A DNA stretch of 64,000 bases from Luteimonas sp. MC1572 (GTDB lineage: Bacteria; Pseudomonadota; Gammaproteobacteria; Xanthomonadales; Xanthomonadaceae): NCBI RefSeq assembly GCF_016615815.1, contig NZ_CP067112.1:2666001-2730000 (forward strand), given 5' to 3'. Both the position numbers and the translations under genes were made by a program. Of this stretch, positions 8,367 to 18,109 are shown piece after piece. Below the pieces are notes generated by a model. The model did no database searches and had not been told where the DNA came from. It saw only the letters and a list, made by a program, of their open reading frames with translations. The first letter of the stretch is position 1; each line of letters starts with the position of its first letter.

Positions 8367-11273
8367 ATGGGGCACATGCGCGCATCCGCCCCGAACGAGC
8401 CCGCCATCGACACCTCGCCCTCGCCCGGCGACGAGGTCAAGACCACGACCTGCTACATGTGCGCCTGCCGCTGCGGCATCAAGGTCTGGCTCACCGACGG
8501 CAAGGTCCGCTACATCCAGGGCAATCCCGCGCACCCGGTGAACCAGGGCGTGCTGTGCGCCAAGGGCGCGAGCGGGATCATGCAGCACTACTCGCCGGCG
8601 CGGCTGTCCAAGCCGCTCTTGCGCGTGGGCGAACGCGGCAGCGGTGAATTCCGCGAGATCGAATGGGAGGACGCGCTGCAGCTGGCGACCTCCTGGCTGG
8701 CGCCGCTGCGCGAGCGCGATCCGGATGCACTGGCGTTTTTCACCGGCCGCGACCAGTCGCAGGCGCTGACCGGCTGGTGGGCGCAGCAGTTCGGCACCAT
8801 CAACTACGCGGCGCACGGCGGATTCTGCTCGGTGAACATGGCCACCGGCGGCCTGTACACGCTGGGCGGCTCGTTCTGGGAATTCGGCGAGCCGGACTGG
8901 GAGCACACGCAGTACCTGATGCTGTGGGGCGTGGCCGAAGACCACGACTCCAATCCGATCAAGCTCGGCCTGGGCAAGCTGAAGGCGCGCGGCGCCAAGG
9001 TGGTCGCGGTGAACCCTGTGCGCTCGGGCTACGGCGCGATCGCCGACGAGTGGATCGGCATCCGCCCCGGCACCGACGGCCTGTTCGCGTTCGCGTTGAT
9101 CCACGAGCTGCTGCGCATGGACCGCATCGACCTGGACTACCTGGTGCGCTATGCCAATGCGCACTGGCTGGTGGTGCGCGATCCGGGCGGCGCGCAGGAC
9201 GGCCTGTTCGTGCGCGATGCGGACGGGCGCGCGCTTTGTTGGGTGGGTTCATCGCGCGAAGGGAAGCTCCAGCCCGCCGACAGCGTCGACATCTCGCCGG
9301 CGGTGGTCGGCGAATACGCGCTTCCCGATGGCCGCAACGCGGTGCCGGTATTCCAGCTCGTCGCCGAGCGCTACCTCGACCCGCGATACGCACCCGATGC
9401 CGTCAGCGAGCGCTGCGGCATTCCCGCCGACACCATCCGCCGCATCGCGCGCGAGCTGGCCGCGGCTGCCTTCGACAGCAAGCTGTCGCTGCCGATCGCC
9501 TGGACCGACGCCTGGGGCCGCGAACACGCGGAGATGCCCGGCCGGCCGGTGTCGCTGCACGCCATGCGCGGCATCAGCGCGCACTCGAACGGCTTCCACA
9601 CCTGCCGCGCGCTGCACCTGCTGCAGCTGCTGCTGGGCGCGGTGGATGCGCCGGGCTCGTTCCGCTACCAGCCGCCGTATCCCAAGCCCATTCCGCCGCC
9701 GAACCGTCCCGGCAAGACCCGCCGCGCCGATGGCACGCTCGACGCCGGCCCGCTCGGCTTCGTGCACGGCCCCGAAGACCTGCTGGTCGACGCCGAAGGA
9801 CGGCCGCGGCGCATCGACCATGCGTTTTCGTGGGCCTACCCGCTGTCGGCGCACGGCATGATGCACACCGTGATCCGCAACGCCCACGCCGGCGACCCGT
9901 ACCGCATCGACACGCTGATGATGTTCATGGCCAACATGAGCTGGAACTCGGCCATGAATACCGGCGAGACCATGCGCTGGCTGACCGACAAGGACGCCGA
10001 CGGCAGCTACCGCATCCCGCACATCATCTATTCCGATGCCTACGCGTCGGAGATGGTCGCGTATGCCGACCTGGTGCTGCCGGACACGACGTACCTGGAG
10101 CGCTTCGACGCGATCAGCATGCTCGACCGCCCGATTTCCGACGCCGATGGCGCGGCGGATGCCATGCGCCACCCGGTGTTCGACCCGGATACCCAGGCCG
10201 GCAGCGACGGGCGCGCGCGCGACGTACGCGGCTTCCAGTCGGTGCTGCTCGACCTCGGCGCGCGCCTCGGCCTGCCGGGCATGGTGCACGCCGACGGTTC
10301 GCCTGCGTACCGCGACTACGCCGACTACATCGTGCGCCACGAACGCACGCCGGGTGTCGGCCTGCTCGCCGGCTGGCGCGGCGAAGACGGCGACCTGCAC
10401 GGCAAGGGCGCGCCCAACCCGGAGCAGCTGCAGCGCTACATCGACAACGGCGGCTTCTGGCGCGAGGAGATCCCCGAGCACGCGCGCTATTTCAAGATGG
10501 CCAACCGCGGCTATCTCGAATGGGCGCACAGGCTGGGCTTCATCGGCTCGACCGCGCCGATCGTGCTGCAGCTGTACGCCGAACCGCTGCAAAAATTCCG
10601 GCTTGCGGCGCAGGGCCACGGCGCGCACCAGCCGCCCGAGGAACATCGTGAACGCGTGGCCACCTATTTCGACCCGCTGCCCATCTGGTACGAGCCGTTC
10701 GAGCACGACCAGACCAGCCGCGAGGCCTATCCCCTCAACGCCGTGACCCAGCGGCCGATGTTCATGTACCACGCGTGGGGATCGCAGAACGCGTGGCTGC
10801 GGCAGATCGCCGCGCGCAACTGGCTGTACCTGCATCCCGACACCGGTGCACGCCTCGGCCTGGCCGACGAAGACTGGATCACCGTCGCGTCGCACAACGG
10901 CGAGATCACCGTGCAGGCGAAGTTCGCCGGCAACGTGCAGCCGGACACGGCGTGGACCTGGAACGCGATCGGCAAGCGCCGCGGCGCCTGGCGGCTGGCG
11001 AAGGACGCGCCGGAAGGCGACACCGGCTTCCTGCTCAACCACCTGATTTCCGACCGCACCCCGCGTGGCGATTACGCCAACGCCGACCCGGTCACCGGGC
11101 AGGCGGCGTGGTTCGACCTGCGGGTGTCGATCCGCAAGGCCAATGCCGCCGGGCACGGCGGACGCGGCGACCGACAGGCCGAGCCGCAGTTCGACAGCCT
11201 CCCGCTGGGCGATGCGCCCGAAGGGCCGCTGCGCTACGGCGCCGGCCTGCGCGCGAAGGCGTACCGCCGATGA
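8367..11273 (+). CDS. soeA: Molybdopterin oxidoreductase catalytic subunit, SoeA/PsrA-like
   Basis: A 968-residue DMSO-reductase-family enzyme. The N-terminal 4Fe-4S motif CYMCACRCG is followed at distance by LCAKGASG, and the likely Mo-ligating cysteine lies in HGGFCSVNMATGG. The final domain (molybdopterin dinucleotide binding) includes MFMYHAWGSQNAWLRQI. No twin-arginine signal precedes the cluster, so a cytoplasm-facing enzyme is expected. The sequence resembles SoeA, catalytic subunit of cytoplasmic sulfite:quinone oxidoreductase; thiosulfate or polysulfide reductase-type activity cannot be excluded. ATG codons at 8367 and 8376 are both possible. It heads a four-gene operon with coupled starts. 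Confidence 0.85.
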   Translation: MGHMRASAPNEPAIDTSPSPGDEVKTTTCYMCACRCGIKVWLTDGKVRYIQGNPAHPVNQGVLCAKGASGIMQHYSPARLSKPLLRVGERGSGEFREIEWEDALQLATSWLAPLRERDPDALAFFTGRDQSQALTGWWAQQFGTINYAAHGGFCSVNMATGGLYTLGGSFWEFGEPDWEHTQYLMLWGVAEDHDSNPIKLGLGKLKARGAKVVAVNPVRSGYGAIADEWIGIRPGTDGLFAFALIHELLRMDRIDLDYLVRYANAHWLVVRDPGGAQDGLFVRDADGRALCWVGSSREGKLQPADSVDISPAVVGEYALPDGRNAVPVFQLVAERYLDPRYAPDAVSERCGIPADTIRRIARELAAAAFDSKLSLPIAWTDAWGREHAEMPGRPVSLHAMRGISAHSNGFHTCRALHLLQLLLGAVDAPGSFRYQPPYPKPIPPPNRPGKTRRADGTLDAGPLGFVHGPEDLLVDAEGRPRRIDHAFSWAYPLSAHGMMHTVIRNAHAGDPYRIDTLMMFMANMSWNSAMNTGETMRWLTDKDADGSYRIPHIIYSDAYASEMVAYADLVLPDTTYLERFDAISMLDRPISDADGAADAMRHPVFDPDTQAGSDGRARDVRGFQSVLLDLGARLGLPGMVHADGSPAYRDYADYIVRHERTPGVGLLAGWRGEDGDLHGKGAPNPEQLQRYIDNGGFWREEIPEHARYFKMANRGYLEWAHRLGFIGSTAPIVLQLYAEPLQKFRLAAQGHGAHQPPEEHRERVATYFDPLPIWYEPFEHDQTSREAYPLNAVTQRPMFMYHAWGSQNAWLRQIAARNWLYLHPDTGARLGLADEDWITVASHNGEITVQAKFAGNVQPDTAWTWNAIGKRRGAWRLAKDAPEGDTGFLLNHLISDRTPRGDYANADPVTGQAAWFDLRVSIRKANAAGHGGRGDRQAEPQFDSLPLGDAPEGPLRYGAGLRAKAYRR

Positions 11274-11500
11274 GGGGGTTCGCCATCGCGCTGCACTGGA
11301 TCTGCCTGGTGGGCGGCGTGGTCGGCCTGGTGGTGAGCACCTGGGCCTTCATCGATCCGTCCGCGTTTCCGGCGATGCAGGGCAGCGGAGGCGCGTTCGA
11401 TCCGCCGTCGCCGCGCTGGCGCGCCGCGCTCGGCTTCGTGTTCTCGCTGCTGGTCATCGGCTACGGCAGCAACCGCGCACACCACCGGAAACTGCCATGA
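11270..11500 (+). CDS. 76-residue membrane protein inside the Soe-like operon
   Basis: Starts with an ATGA overlap at the stop of the catalytic subunit gene and ends with an ATGA overlap at the start of the iron-sulfur subunit gene, so it is firmly part of the operon. It has two predicted helices (ALHWICLVGGVVGLVVSTWA and LGFVFSLLVIGYG) joined by a Pro/Ser-rich loop with FDPPSPRWRAAL. I do not recognise the family. Its position suggests an accessory or assembly subunit of the complex; this is inference. Confidence 0.8.
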   Translation: MRGFAIALHWICLVGGVVGLVVSTWAFIDPSAFPAMQGSGGAFDPPSPRWRAALGFVFSLLVIGYGSNRAHHRKLP

Positions 11501-12228
11501 CCAGCCTGCCCGCGCCGTCGCCGAAGAAGATGGGCCTGGTGATCGACCTCGACACCTGCGTCGGCTGCCATGCCTGCGCGACCAGCTGCAAGGAGTGGAA
11601 CGCCGGCGGCATGGCCGGGCCGCTGACCGACGAACGCCCCTACGGCAAGGATCCGTCCGGCGTGTGGTTCAACCGCGTGCACAGCTACGAGCTGGCGGAG
11701 GCGGACGCGCAGCCGGCGATGACCCTGCACTTCCCGCGCAGCTGCCTGCACTGCGAAACGCCGGCGTGCGTGACGGTGTGCCCGACCGGCGCCAGCTACA
11801 AGCGCGCCGAGGACGGCATCGTGCTGGTCGACGAGGACAAGTGCATCGGCTGCCAGCTGTGCAGCTGGGCCTGCCCCTACGGTGCGCGCGAGTACAGCGA
11901 GGTCGAGGGGGTGATGAAGAAATGCACCCTGTGCGTGGACCGCATCTACAACGTGAACCTCGAGGAGGCCGAGCGCCAGCCGGCCTGCGTACAGGCCTGC
12001 CCGACGCGCGCGCGACACTTCGGCGACCTTGGCGATCCGGAGTCGGCGGTGTCGAAGCTGGTCGCCGATCGCGGCGGCGTGGCGCTGCTGCCGGAACTCG
12101 GCTACCAGCCGGTGAACCGTTACCTGCCGCCGCGCCCGCGGCGTACCGATGGCGAAAGCGCGGAAGCCGACACAGCCACGCGCGCGACCTCGCCGCTACA
12201 TTGGCTGGCCCGCAGCTTCCGGCGCTGA
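11497..12228 (+). CDS. soeB: 4Fe-4S dicluster electron-transfer subunit, SoeB-like
   Basis: A 243-residue ferredoxin-type subunit that would pass electrons between the molybdenum subunit and the membrane anchor. Four cysteine groups are visible: CVGCHACATSCKEWN, CLHCETPACVTVCPTGA, CIGCQLCSWACPYGA and CTLC with a distal CVQACPTRA, as in DmsB/PsrB/SoeB. The ATG at 11497 overlaps the upstream stop codon. A 40-residue C-terminal tail is less conserved. Confidence 0.9.
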   Translation: MTSLPAPSPKKMGLVIDLDTCVGCHACATSCKEWNAGGMAGPLTDERPYGKDPSGVWFNRVHSYELAEADAQPAMTLHFPRSCLHCETPACVTVCPTGASYKRAEDGIVLVDEDKCIGCQLCSWACPYGAREYSEVEGVMKKCTLCVDRIYNVNLEEAERQPACVQACPTRARHFGDLGDPESAVSKLVADRGGVALLPELGYQPVNRYLPPRPRRTDGESAEADTATRATSPLHWLARSFRR

Positions 12229-12237
12229 GCGATCCCG

Positions 12238-13194
12238 ATGCGACCCGCCCTGTCGATCATCCTGTTCACCGCGCTCTCCGGCGCCGGCTACGGCCTGCTG
12301 GCGTGGACCGGCATCGCGATCGCGCTGCTGGCGCTGCGCGGCGGGCTGTCCACCGCGCTCGACGGCGTGCAGTTCGCCGGCGTGGTGCTCGGCCTGGTGC
12401 TTTCGACGGTGGGCCTGTTGTCCTCGCTTGGCCACCTCGGCCAGCCGCGGCGCGCCTGGCGCGCGCTCAGCCAGTGGCGCACCTCGTGGCTGTCGCGCGA
12501 AGGCGTGTTGGCGATCGCCACCACCGTGCCGGCGCTCGCGGTGATCGCCTTGCTCGTGTGGATGCCGGCCAGCGCAGCGCGCGCATCCTGGCTGGCGCTG
12601 CTTGGCGTGCTGCTCGCGGTGCTGGCGCTGGCCACCGTGGCCTGCACGGCGATGATCTACGCCTCGCTCAAGCCGATCCCCGCGTGGCGCCATCCGCTGG
12701 TGGTGCCGGTATACCTGCTGTTCGCGCTACTGACCGGGCTCGCCCTGCAGTACCTGGTGATGGCGGCCATGCTGCGCGGACAGGGGCCGGCGATGATGCT
12801 GGCCAGCCTGGCGCTCCTCGGCGCGCTGCTGGCAGGCCTGAAATGGCTGTACTGGCTGGCGATCGACGGCGCCGGAGCGCCGGCCGCGCGCGGCGCGGCA
12901 CTCGGGCTGCCCGGTCGCGACGCAAAGGTGTTCGAGCGCCCGCACACCGAGGCCAACTACATCACCCGCGAAATGGTGTTCGAACTCGCGCGCCGCCATG
13001 CGCTGCGGCTGCGGATCGCCATGAGCTTTGGGCTGGTGGCGGCGCCGCTGCTGGCGACCCTGCTGGTGGCGACCGGCCTGCTGTCCCCGGTGGCCGGCGT
13101 GCTTCTGGCCACCCTCGGCCTGCTGGCCGCGGCGTTCGTGGAGCGCTGGCTGTTTTTCGCGCAGGCGCGGCATGTGGTCTCGGCCTATTACTGA
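12238..13194 (+). CDS. soeC: DmsC/SoeC-like membrane anchor subunit
   Basis: A 318-residue integral membrane protein with about eight hydrophobic helices, starting MRPALSIILFTALSGAGYGL. It has the DmsC-type features SSLGHLGQPRRAWRA and IYASLKPIPAWRHPLV and ends near ERWLFFAQARHVVSAYY. It would anchor the iron-sulfur and catalytic subunits and exchange electrons with quinone. It starts 9 bases after soeB and is the last gene of the operon. Confidence 0.88.
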   Translation: MRPALSIILFTALSGAGYGLLAWTGIAIALLALRGGLSTALDGVQFAGVVLGLVLSTVGLLSSLGHLGQPRRAWRALSQWRTSWLSREGVLAIATTVPALAVIALLVWMPASAARASWLALLGVLLAVLALATVACTAMIYASLKPIPAWRHPLVVPVYLLFALLTGLALQYLVMAAMLRGQGPAMMLASLALLGALLAGLKWLYWLAIDGAGAPAARGAALGLPGRDAKVFERPHTEANYITREMVFELARRHALRLRIAMSFGLVAAPLLATLLVATGLLSPVAGVLLATLGLLAAAFVERWLFFAQARHVVSAYY

Positions 13195-13224
13195 ACCGCG
13201 CAGCGACATCTCGGCTGATCGCCT

Positions 13225-13252
13225 TTGAACAGCGCCTAAAAGACGGGATAAT
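13225..13252 (+). promoter_or_regulatory. Sigma70-type promoter
   Basis: TTGAAC (13225-13230), a 16-base spacer, then GATAAT (13247-13252), 33 bases upstream of the ATG at 13286. Good match to a housekeeping promoter in otherwise very GC-rich DNA. Confidence 0.5.
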
Positions 13253-13285
13253 CGCCAGGTAATCGTTTTCATCGGAGCCCACGGC

Positions 13286-13969
13286 ATGCTGTCCGCCGCC
13301 CTGTGGGTGGCGTTCGCCGCCCCGCCCGTGCTGATCGCGCCCTTGCCGGAATCCCCCGGCGAGCCGGCGCTGTTCGCCGTGGCGGCCGGGCGCGCCGACC
13401 TGCGCCGCCCCTGCTACCGGCTGGCCTGCAACGACGCCGGCTGGCGCGCGCCCACGCGGTTCACGCGCATCGCCCAACCCAAGGCGCCGGGCACGCTGGA
13501 TCCGCTGCTGCCCCTGCGCCTGCCGGCGATCGCCGCGCGCCGCTATCCGCTGTATTCGCCGGCCTCGCGCCGCGACTGGCGCACCACGCACGGCAGCCAC
13601 TCGCGCTTCGACGCCGGCTTCGGCTACGAGGCCGTGCGCACGCCGGACACCAACATCCGCGTTGAACTCGGCACCGGCTATCGCCTGCAGCCCTATGCCG
13701 ACTACGGCACCGCGAGCGAAGGCCCGATCGCCCGTGGCCGGCTCGAGCTGCGCCAGAACATCAGCGACAACGCCTTGCTGACCCAGCGGGTGCTGGTCGA
13801 GACCGGCCGCCTGAACACCACCACCCGGCAGGTGATCGGCCTGGACCTGCGCCTGCAGCCGCAATGGACGCTGCATTCGAATTTCGAACTGCGCCACGAC
13901 AGTGCGGGCGACGGCGGCCGCGGTGCGACCGACACCGAAGGCTCGCTGCAGCTGCGCTACAGGTTCTGA
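13286..13969 (+). CDS. DUF481-like outer-membrane beta-barrel protein
   Basis: A 227-residue exported protein with a short signal peptide (cleavage near AAPPVL). The C-terminal half has alternating strands ([49 protein letters not shown]) and a terminal phenylalanine, typical of outer-membrane barrels, and resembles salt-induced DUF481 proteins. A cysteine pair sits in the N-terminal region. It has its own promoter and is convergent with hemC; the two coding regions overlap by 13 bases at their 3' ends. Confidence 0.6.
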   Translation: MLSAALWVAFAAPPVLIAPLPESPGEPALFAVAAGRADLRRPCYRLACNDAGWRAPTRFTRIAQPKAPGTLDPLLPLRLPAIAARRYPLYSPASRRDWRTTHGSHSRFDAGFGYEAVRTPDTNIRVELGTGYRLQPYADYGTASEGPIARGRLELRQNISDNALLTQRVLVETGRLNTTTRQVIGLDLRLQPQWTLHSNFELRHDSAGDGGRGATDTEGSLQLRYRF

Positions 13970-14880
13970 GCGGGCGGCAGGAACTCGCCGGCGCCGGCGG
14001 CCAGCAGGCGCGCCGCGACGTCGCGGCCAAGCGCCTCGGGCGTGGATGCAGGCGCTTCGGCATTGGCACGCACGCTGCGCCCGTCGTGCTCGCTGCCCAC
14101 CAGCCCATCCAGCCGCAGCCTGTCGCCATCGATGCGCGCGAACGCGGCAACCGGCACGTGGCAGCTGCCATGCAGGGCCAGGTTGAGCGCGCGCTCCGCC
14201 GACGCGCAGGTGCGCGTGGGCGCGTGGTCGAGGACGCGGCACAGCGCCATCACCTCGGCATCGTCGCCGCGGCATTCGATCGCGATCACGCCCTGCGCCG
14301 GCGCCGGCAGCCACTCCGGCGCATCCAGGCGCATGCGGATGCGCGCACTGAAGCCGAGGCGGTCCAGCCCCGCGCAGGCCAGCACGATCGCGTCGTACTC
14401 GCCGGCATCGAGCTTGGCCAGGCGCGTATTGACGTTGCCGCGCAGGTCGCGGATCTCGAGGTCCGGGCGCACCGCGCGCAGCTGCGACTGGCGGCGCAGC
14501 GAGGATGTGCCGACGCGCGCGCCCTGCGGCAGCGCGGCCAGGCTTGCATGGTGGTTGCTGACGAAGGCATCGGCGTGGTCGGCGCGCGCAAGGAAGGCCG
14601 GCAGCGCGAACGGCGCGTCGACCTCCATCGGCACGTCCTTCAGCGAGTGCACCGCGCAGTCGGCCTCGCCGCGCAGCATCGCCAGCTCGAGTTCCTTCAG
14701 GAACAGGCCCTTGCCGCCGATCGCGGACAGCGAGCGGTCAAGCACCTCGTCGCCGCGGGTCGACATCGGCACCAGCTCAACTGTGATGCCCGGGTGGGCG
14801 GCGCGCAGCAGGTCGGCGACGTGTTCGCTCTGCCAGAGGGCGAGCGGGCTCTTGCGGGTGGCGATACGGAGGGTGTTCAC
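13957..14880 (-). CDS. hemC: Hydroxymethylbilane synthase (porphobilinogen deaminase)
   Basis: A 307-residue cytoplasmic enzyme that joins four porphobilinogen units in tetrapyrrole synthesis. Diagnostic segments are [17 protein letters not shown] at the start, [18 protein letters not shown] and [11 protein letters not shown]; the cysteine that carries the dipyrromethane cofactor is in [13 protein letters not shown] start at 14880 gives the conserved N-terminus, since no in-frame ATG is nearby. It is divergent from dadA with 117 bases between. hemD is not next to it. Confidence 0.95.
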   Translation of the reverse strand: MNTLRIATRKSPLALWQSEHVADLLRAAHPGITVELVPMSTRGDEVLDRSLSAIGGKGLFLKELELAMLRGEADCAVHSLKDVPMEVDAPFALPAFLARADHADAFVSNHHASLAALPQGARVGTSSLRRQSQLRAVRPDLEIRDLRGNVNTRLAKLDAGEYDAIVLACAGLDRLGFSARIRMRLDAPEWLPAPAQGVIAIECRGDDAEVMALCRVLDHAPTRTCASAERALNLALHGSCHVPVAAFARIDGDRLRLDGLVGSEHDGRSVRANAEAPASTPEALGRDVAARLLAAGAGEFLPPAQNL

Positions 14881-14997
14881 CCTGCCATTATCGCCGACCG
14901 CACCTGCCGACGTGGATTTCGATCCATATACTGGCGGATTCCATGAACCCGCCGGCCACGCCGCCCCACTGGCCGCCCGCCCGATCGAGTCAATCCA

Positions 14998-16284
14998 ATG
15001 CGTATCCTGATCCTGGGCTCCGGTGTGATCGGAGTGACCAGCGCGTGGTATCTGCGTCAACAGGGGCACGACGTCGTCGTCATCGACCGCGCGACCGGCC
15101 CCGCGATGGAAACCAGCTTTGCCAATGCCGGCCAGGTTTCGCCCGGCTACGCCTCGCCCTGGCCCGCGCCGGGCATCCCGCTGAAAGCGGTGGGCTGGCT
15201 GCTGTCGCGGCACGCGCCGCTGGCGATCCGGCCGACCGCGGACCCCGCGCAGTACCGCTGGATGTGGCAGATGCTGCGCAACTGCACCCATCACCGCTAT
15301 GCCATCAGCAAGGCGCGCATGGTGCGGCTCGCCGAGTACAGCCGTGCCTGCCTGGAGGAGCTGCGCCGCGACACCGGCATCGCGTACGAGCAGCGCACGC
15401 TCGGCACCACGCAGCTTTTCCGCACCCAGGCGCAGCTTGACGGTGCCGCCAAGGACATCGCGATCCTGCGCGAGTACGGCGTGCCCTACGAACTGCTCGA
15501 CCGCGCGGGCATCGTCGGCGTCGAACCGGCGCTGGCCCGGGTCGCCGACACGCTGGCCGGCGCGCTGCGCCTGCCGGGCGACGAAACCGGCGACTGCCAC
15601 CTGTTCACCACCAGGCTGGCGGCGATGGCCGAGGCGGCCGGCGTCGAGTTCCGCTACGGGCAGGACATCGACGCCCTGCTGGGCGACGGTGATCGCATCA
15701 CCGGCGCGCGCATCCAGGGCCGCACCGAAACCGCCGACCGCTACGTGCTCGCGCTCGGCGCGTGGTCGCCGCGCCTGCTGGCACCGCTCGGCATCCGCCT
15801 GCCGGTGTATCCGCTCAAGGGCTATTCGCTGACGATCCCGATCACGAACCCCGGGATGGCGCCGCACTCGACCGTGCTCGACGAAAGCTACAAGGTCGCC
15901 ATCACCCGCTTCGACGATCGCATCCGCGTCGGCGGCATGGCCGAGGTCAGCGGCTATGACCTGTCGCTGCCCCAGCGCCGCCGCGACACCCTGGAGATGG
16001 TGGTGCGCAGCCTGTATCCCGACGGCGGTGATCTCGCCAACGCCAGCTTCTGGAGCGGCCTGCGCCCCTCCACGCCGGATGGCCCGCCGGTCGTCGGCAC
16101 CACGACCTACCGCAACCTGCTGCTCAACACCGGCCACGGCACCCTGGGCTGGACGATGGCCTGCGGCTCGGGGCGCTACCTGGCCGACCTGGTCGACGGC
16201 CGCGCGCCCGCGATCGACGGCGAAGGCCTCGACATCTCCCGCTACGGGCGTCCCTGGCCCGCGGCGCCCACGGGGCTGCGCTGA
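14998..16284 (+). CDS. dadA: D-amino acid dehydrogenase
   Basis: A 428-residue FAD enzyme, membrane-associated, that oxidises D-alanine and other D-amino acids to keto acids. The N-terminal dinucleotide motif [20 protein letters not shown] is followed by the DadA-type [15 protein letters not shown] and the C-terminal [20 protein letters not shown]. Its stop codon overlaps the start of alr (TGATG), so this is a dadA-alr (dadAX) operon for catabolising alanine: racemase plus dehydrogenase. A TATACT hexamer at 14927-14932 is a possible -10 element. Confidence 0.95.
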   Translation: MRILILGSGVIGVTSAWYLRQQGHDVVVIDRATGPAMETSFANAGQVSPGYASPWPAPGIPLKAVGWLLSRHAPLAIRPTADPAQYRWMWQMLRNCTHHRYAISKARMVRLAEYSRACLEELRRDTGIAYEQRTLGTTQLFRTQAQLDGAAKDIAILREYGVPYELLDRAGIVGVEPALARVADTLAGALRLPGDETGDCHLFTTRLAAMAEAAGVEFRYGQDIDALLGDGDRITGARIQGRTETADRYVLALGAWSPRLLAPLGIRLPVYPLKGYSLTIPITNPGMAPHSTVLDESYKVAITRFDDRIRVGGMAEVSGYDLSLPQRRRDTLEMVVRSLYPDGGDLANASFWSGLRPSTPDGPPVVGTTTYRNLLLNTGHGTLGWTMACGSGRYLADLVDGRAPAIDGEGLDISRYGRPWPAAPTGLR

Positions 16285-17366
16285 TGCGCCCCGCGCGCGC
16301 CACCATCGACCTCGACGCCCTGCGCCACAACTACCGCCACGCGCGCGCGCTCGGCGGCGGCAAGGCGCTGGCCGTGGTCAAGGCCGACGCCTACGGGCAC
16401 GGTGCCGTGGCCTGCGCCCGCGCGCTCGACGGCGAAGCCGACGGCTTCGGCGTGGCCTGCATCGAGGAGGCGATCGAGCTGCGCGAGGCCGGCATCCGCG
16501 CGCCCATCCTGCTGCTGGAAGGCTTCTTCGACGCCGACGAGCTGCCGCTGATCGAGCGGCATGCGCTGTGGACGGTGGTCGCCTCGCCCTGGCAGGTGGA
16601 CGTGCTCGAGCGCCAGCCGCTGCGGCAGCCGCTGCCGGTCTGGCTGAAGCTCGACTCGGGCATGCACCGCCTGGGCCTCGCACCCGAGGACTATCCCGAT
16701 GCATGGCGGCGCCTGCGCGCACTGCCGTGGGTGGGCGACATGGTCGCGATGAGCCACTTCTCGCGCGCCGATGAACTCGCTCAGCCCAGCACGCCCGCGC
16801 AGCTGGCCACGTTCGACACGATGCTGGCGCGGCTTCCCGCCGGCACGACTTTCAGCCTTGCCAACTCCGCCGCACTGATGGCCTGGCCAGCGGCGCGCGG
16901 CGGCTGGGTGCGCCCCGGCCTGATGCTCTATGGCTCGCACATGCTCGACGCGCCGTGCGCGGAGGCCGAGCCGCTGCGCGCGGTGATGGAGCTCGCGTCG
17001 AAGGTCATCGCCGTGCGCGAGCTCGCCGCGGGCGAACCGATCGGCTACGCGGGCGCCTTCATCACCTCGCGCCCGACGCGCGTGGGCGTGGTGGCGGCCG
17101 GCTATGCCGACGGCTATCCGCAGTACGCCACCTCGGGCACCCCGGTGATCATCGACGGCCTGCCGGGCGAACTGATCGGGCGCGTGTCGATGGACATGCT
17201 GACCGTCGACCTGACCGACCATCCCGGCGCCGGCATCGGCAGCGACATCGAACTGTGGGGCGCGCGCCTGCCGGTCGCCGAGGTCGCGGCACGCAGCGGG
17301 AACAGCCCGTACCGGCTGCTGACCGGACTGAAGCGGGCGACGCGGCAGACGGTCGGGCTCGGCTAG
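16284..17366 (+). CDS. alr: Alanine racemase (probably catabolic)
   Basis: A 360-residue PLP enzyme that interconverts L- and D-alanine. The PLP lysine is Lys33 in [11 protein letters not shown]; the second catalytic tyrosine region is [12 protein letters not shown] and the ending includes [22 protein letters not shown]. Being cotranscribed with dadA, it is most likely the catabolic isozyme (DadX), supplying D-alanine to DadA, though it could also serve peptidoglycan synthesis if no other copy exists. Confidence 0.95.
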   Translation: MRPARATIDLDALRHNYRHARALGGGKALAVVKADAYGHGAVACARALDGEADGFGVACIEEAIELREAGIRAPILLLEGFFDADELPLIERHALWTVVASPWQVDVLERQPLRQPLPVWLKLDSGMHRLGLAPEDYPDAWRRLRALPWVGDMVAMSHFSRADELAQPSTPAQLATFDTMLARLPAGTTFSLANSAALMAWPAARGGWVRPGLMLYGSHMLDAPCAEAEPLRAVMELASKVIAVRELAAGEPIGYAGAFITSRPTRVGVVAAGYADGYPQYATSGTPVIIDGLPGELIGRVSMDMLTVDLTDHPGAGIGSDIELWGARLPVAEVAARSGNSPYRLLTGLKRATRQTVGLG

Positions 17367-17380
17367 ACCCCTCCCGCCAC

Positions 17381-18109
17381 TCAGCGCTCGCGCAGCATCT
17401 CGCGCAGCTGCGCCACGCAGCGGCGGCTGACCTCGAGCGGCTCGGCGCCGTGGCGCAGGATCGCGTGCACATGCCCTTCCGGGTCGCGCCTGAGCTCCAC
17501 CAGCTCGTGGCGGGCGACCAGGCAGTTGCGGTGGATGCGCAGGAAGCGCTCGCCGAACTCCTCTTCCAGCGACTTCAGCGACTCCTCGATCAGGTCCTCG
17601 CCGCGCGCGTGGTGCACCACCACGTACTTCTCCTCGGCCTGCAGGTAGCGCACGTCCTCGATCGGGATCAGGCGCAGGCTGCCGCGCAGGCGCGCGCAGA
17701 GGTGGGTGCGGAGCTTGCCGGGCGCATCGCCGCGGCTGCGTTCCAGCCCGGCGGTGAAGGTGCGCACGCGCTCGATGGCGGCCTCGAGGCGCTCGGGGCG
17801 CACCGGCTTGACGATGTAGTCGACGGCCGCGGCATCGAACGCCGACAGCGCGTGCGCATCGTACGCGGTGCAGAACACCACCGCCGGGCGCGGCTCGAAC
17901 GCCGCCAGGTGGCGCGCAGCCTCGAGGCCATCGATGCCGGGCATGGCGATGTCCATCAGCACCAGGTCGGGCTCGTGCTCGGCGCAGGCCTGCAGCGCGC
18001 TGCGGCCGTCGCCGGCCTCGGCCACCACTTCGATGCCGTCGAGCGCACCCAGCAGCGCGCGCAGGCGCTCGCGTGCAAGCGGTTCGTCGTCCGCGATGAC
18101 GACCTTCAA
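17381..18109 (-). CDS. LytTR response regulator (AlgR-like)
   Basis: A 242-residue two-component regulator. The receiver domain has the acidic pair Asp7-Asp8 (VVIADDEPLARERL), phospho-acceptor Asp53 (LVLMDIAMPG) and the lysine in VKPVRPERL. A LytTR DNA-binding domain follows (LIPIEDVRYLQAEEKYVVVH, then RIHRNCLVARHELVEL). The start is a TTG at 18109, chosen for a perfect AGGAGG five bases upstream and for its TTGA overlap with the sensor kinase stop. Its partner is the kinase at 18106-19158. In Pseudomonas the related AlgR controls alginate and motility; the target here is not known. Confidence 0.9.
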   Translation of the reverse strand: MKVVIADDEPLARERLRALLGALDGIEVVAEAGDGRSALQACAEHEPDLVLMDIAMPGIDGLEAARHLAAFEPRPAVVFCTAYDAHALSAFDAAAVDYIVKPVRPERLEAAIERVRTFTAGLERSRGDAPGKLRTHLCARLRGSLRLIPIEDVRYLQAEEKYVVVHHARGEDLIEESLKSLEEEFGERFLRIHRNCLVARHELVELRRDPEGHVHAILRHGAEPLEVSRRCVAQLREMLRER

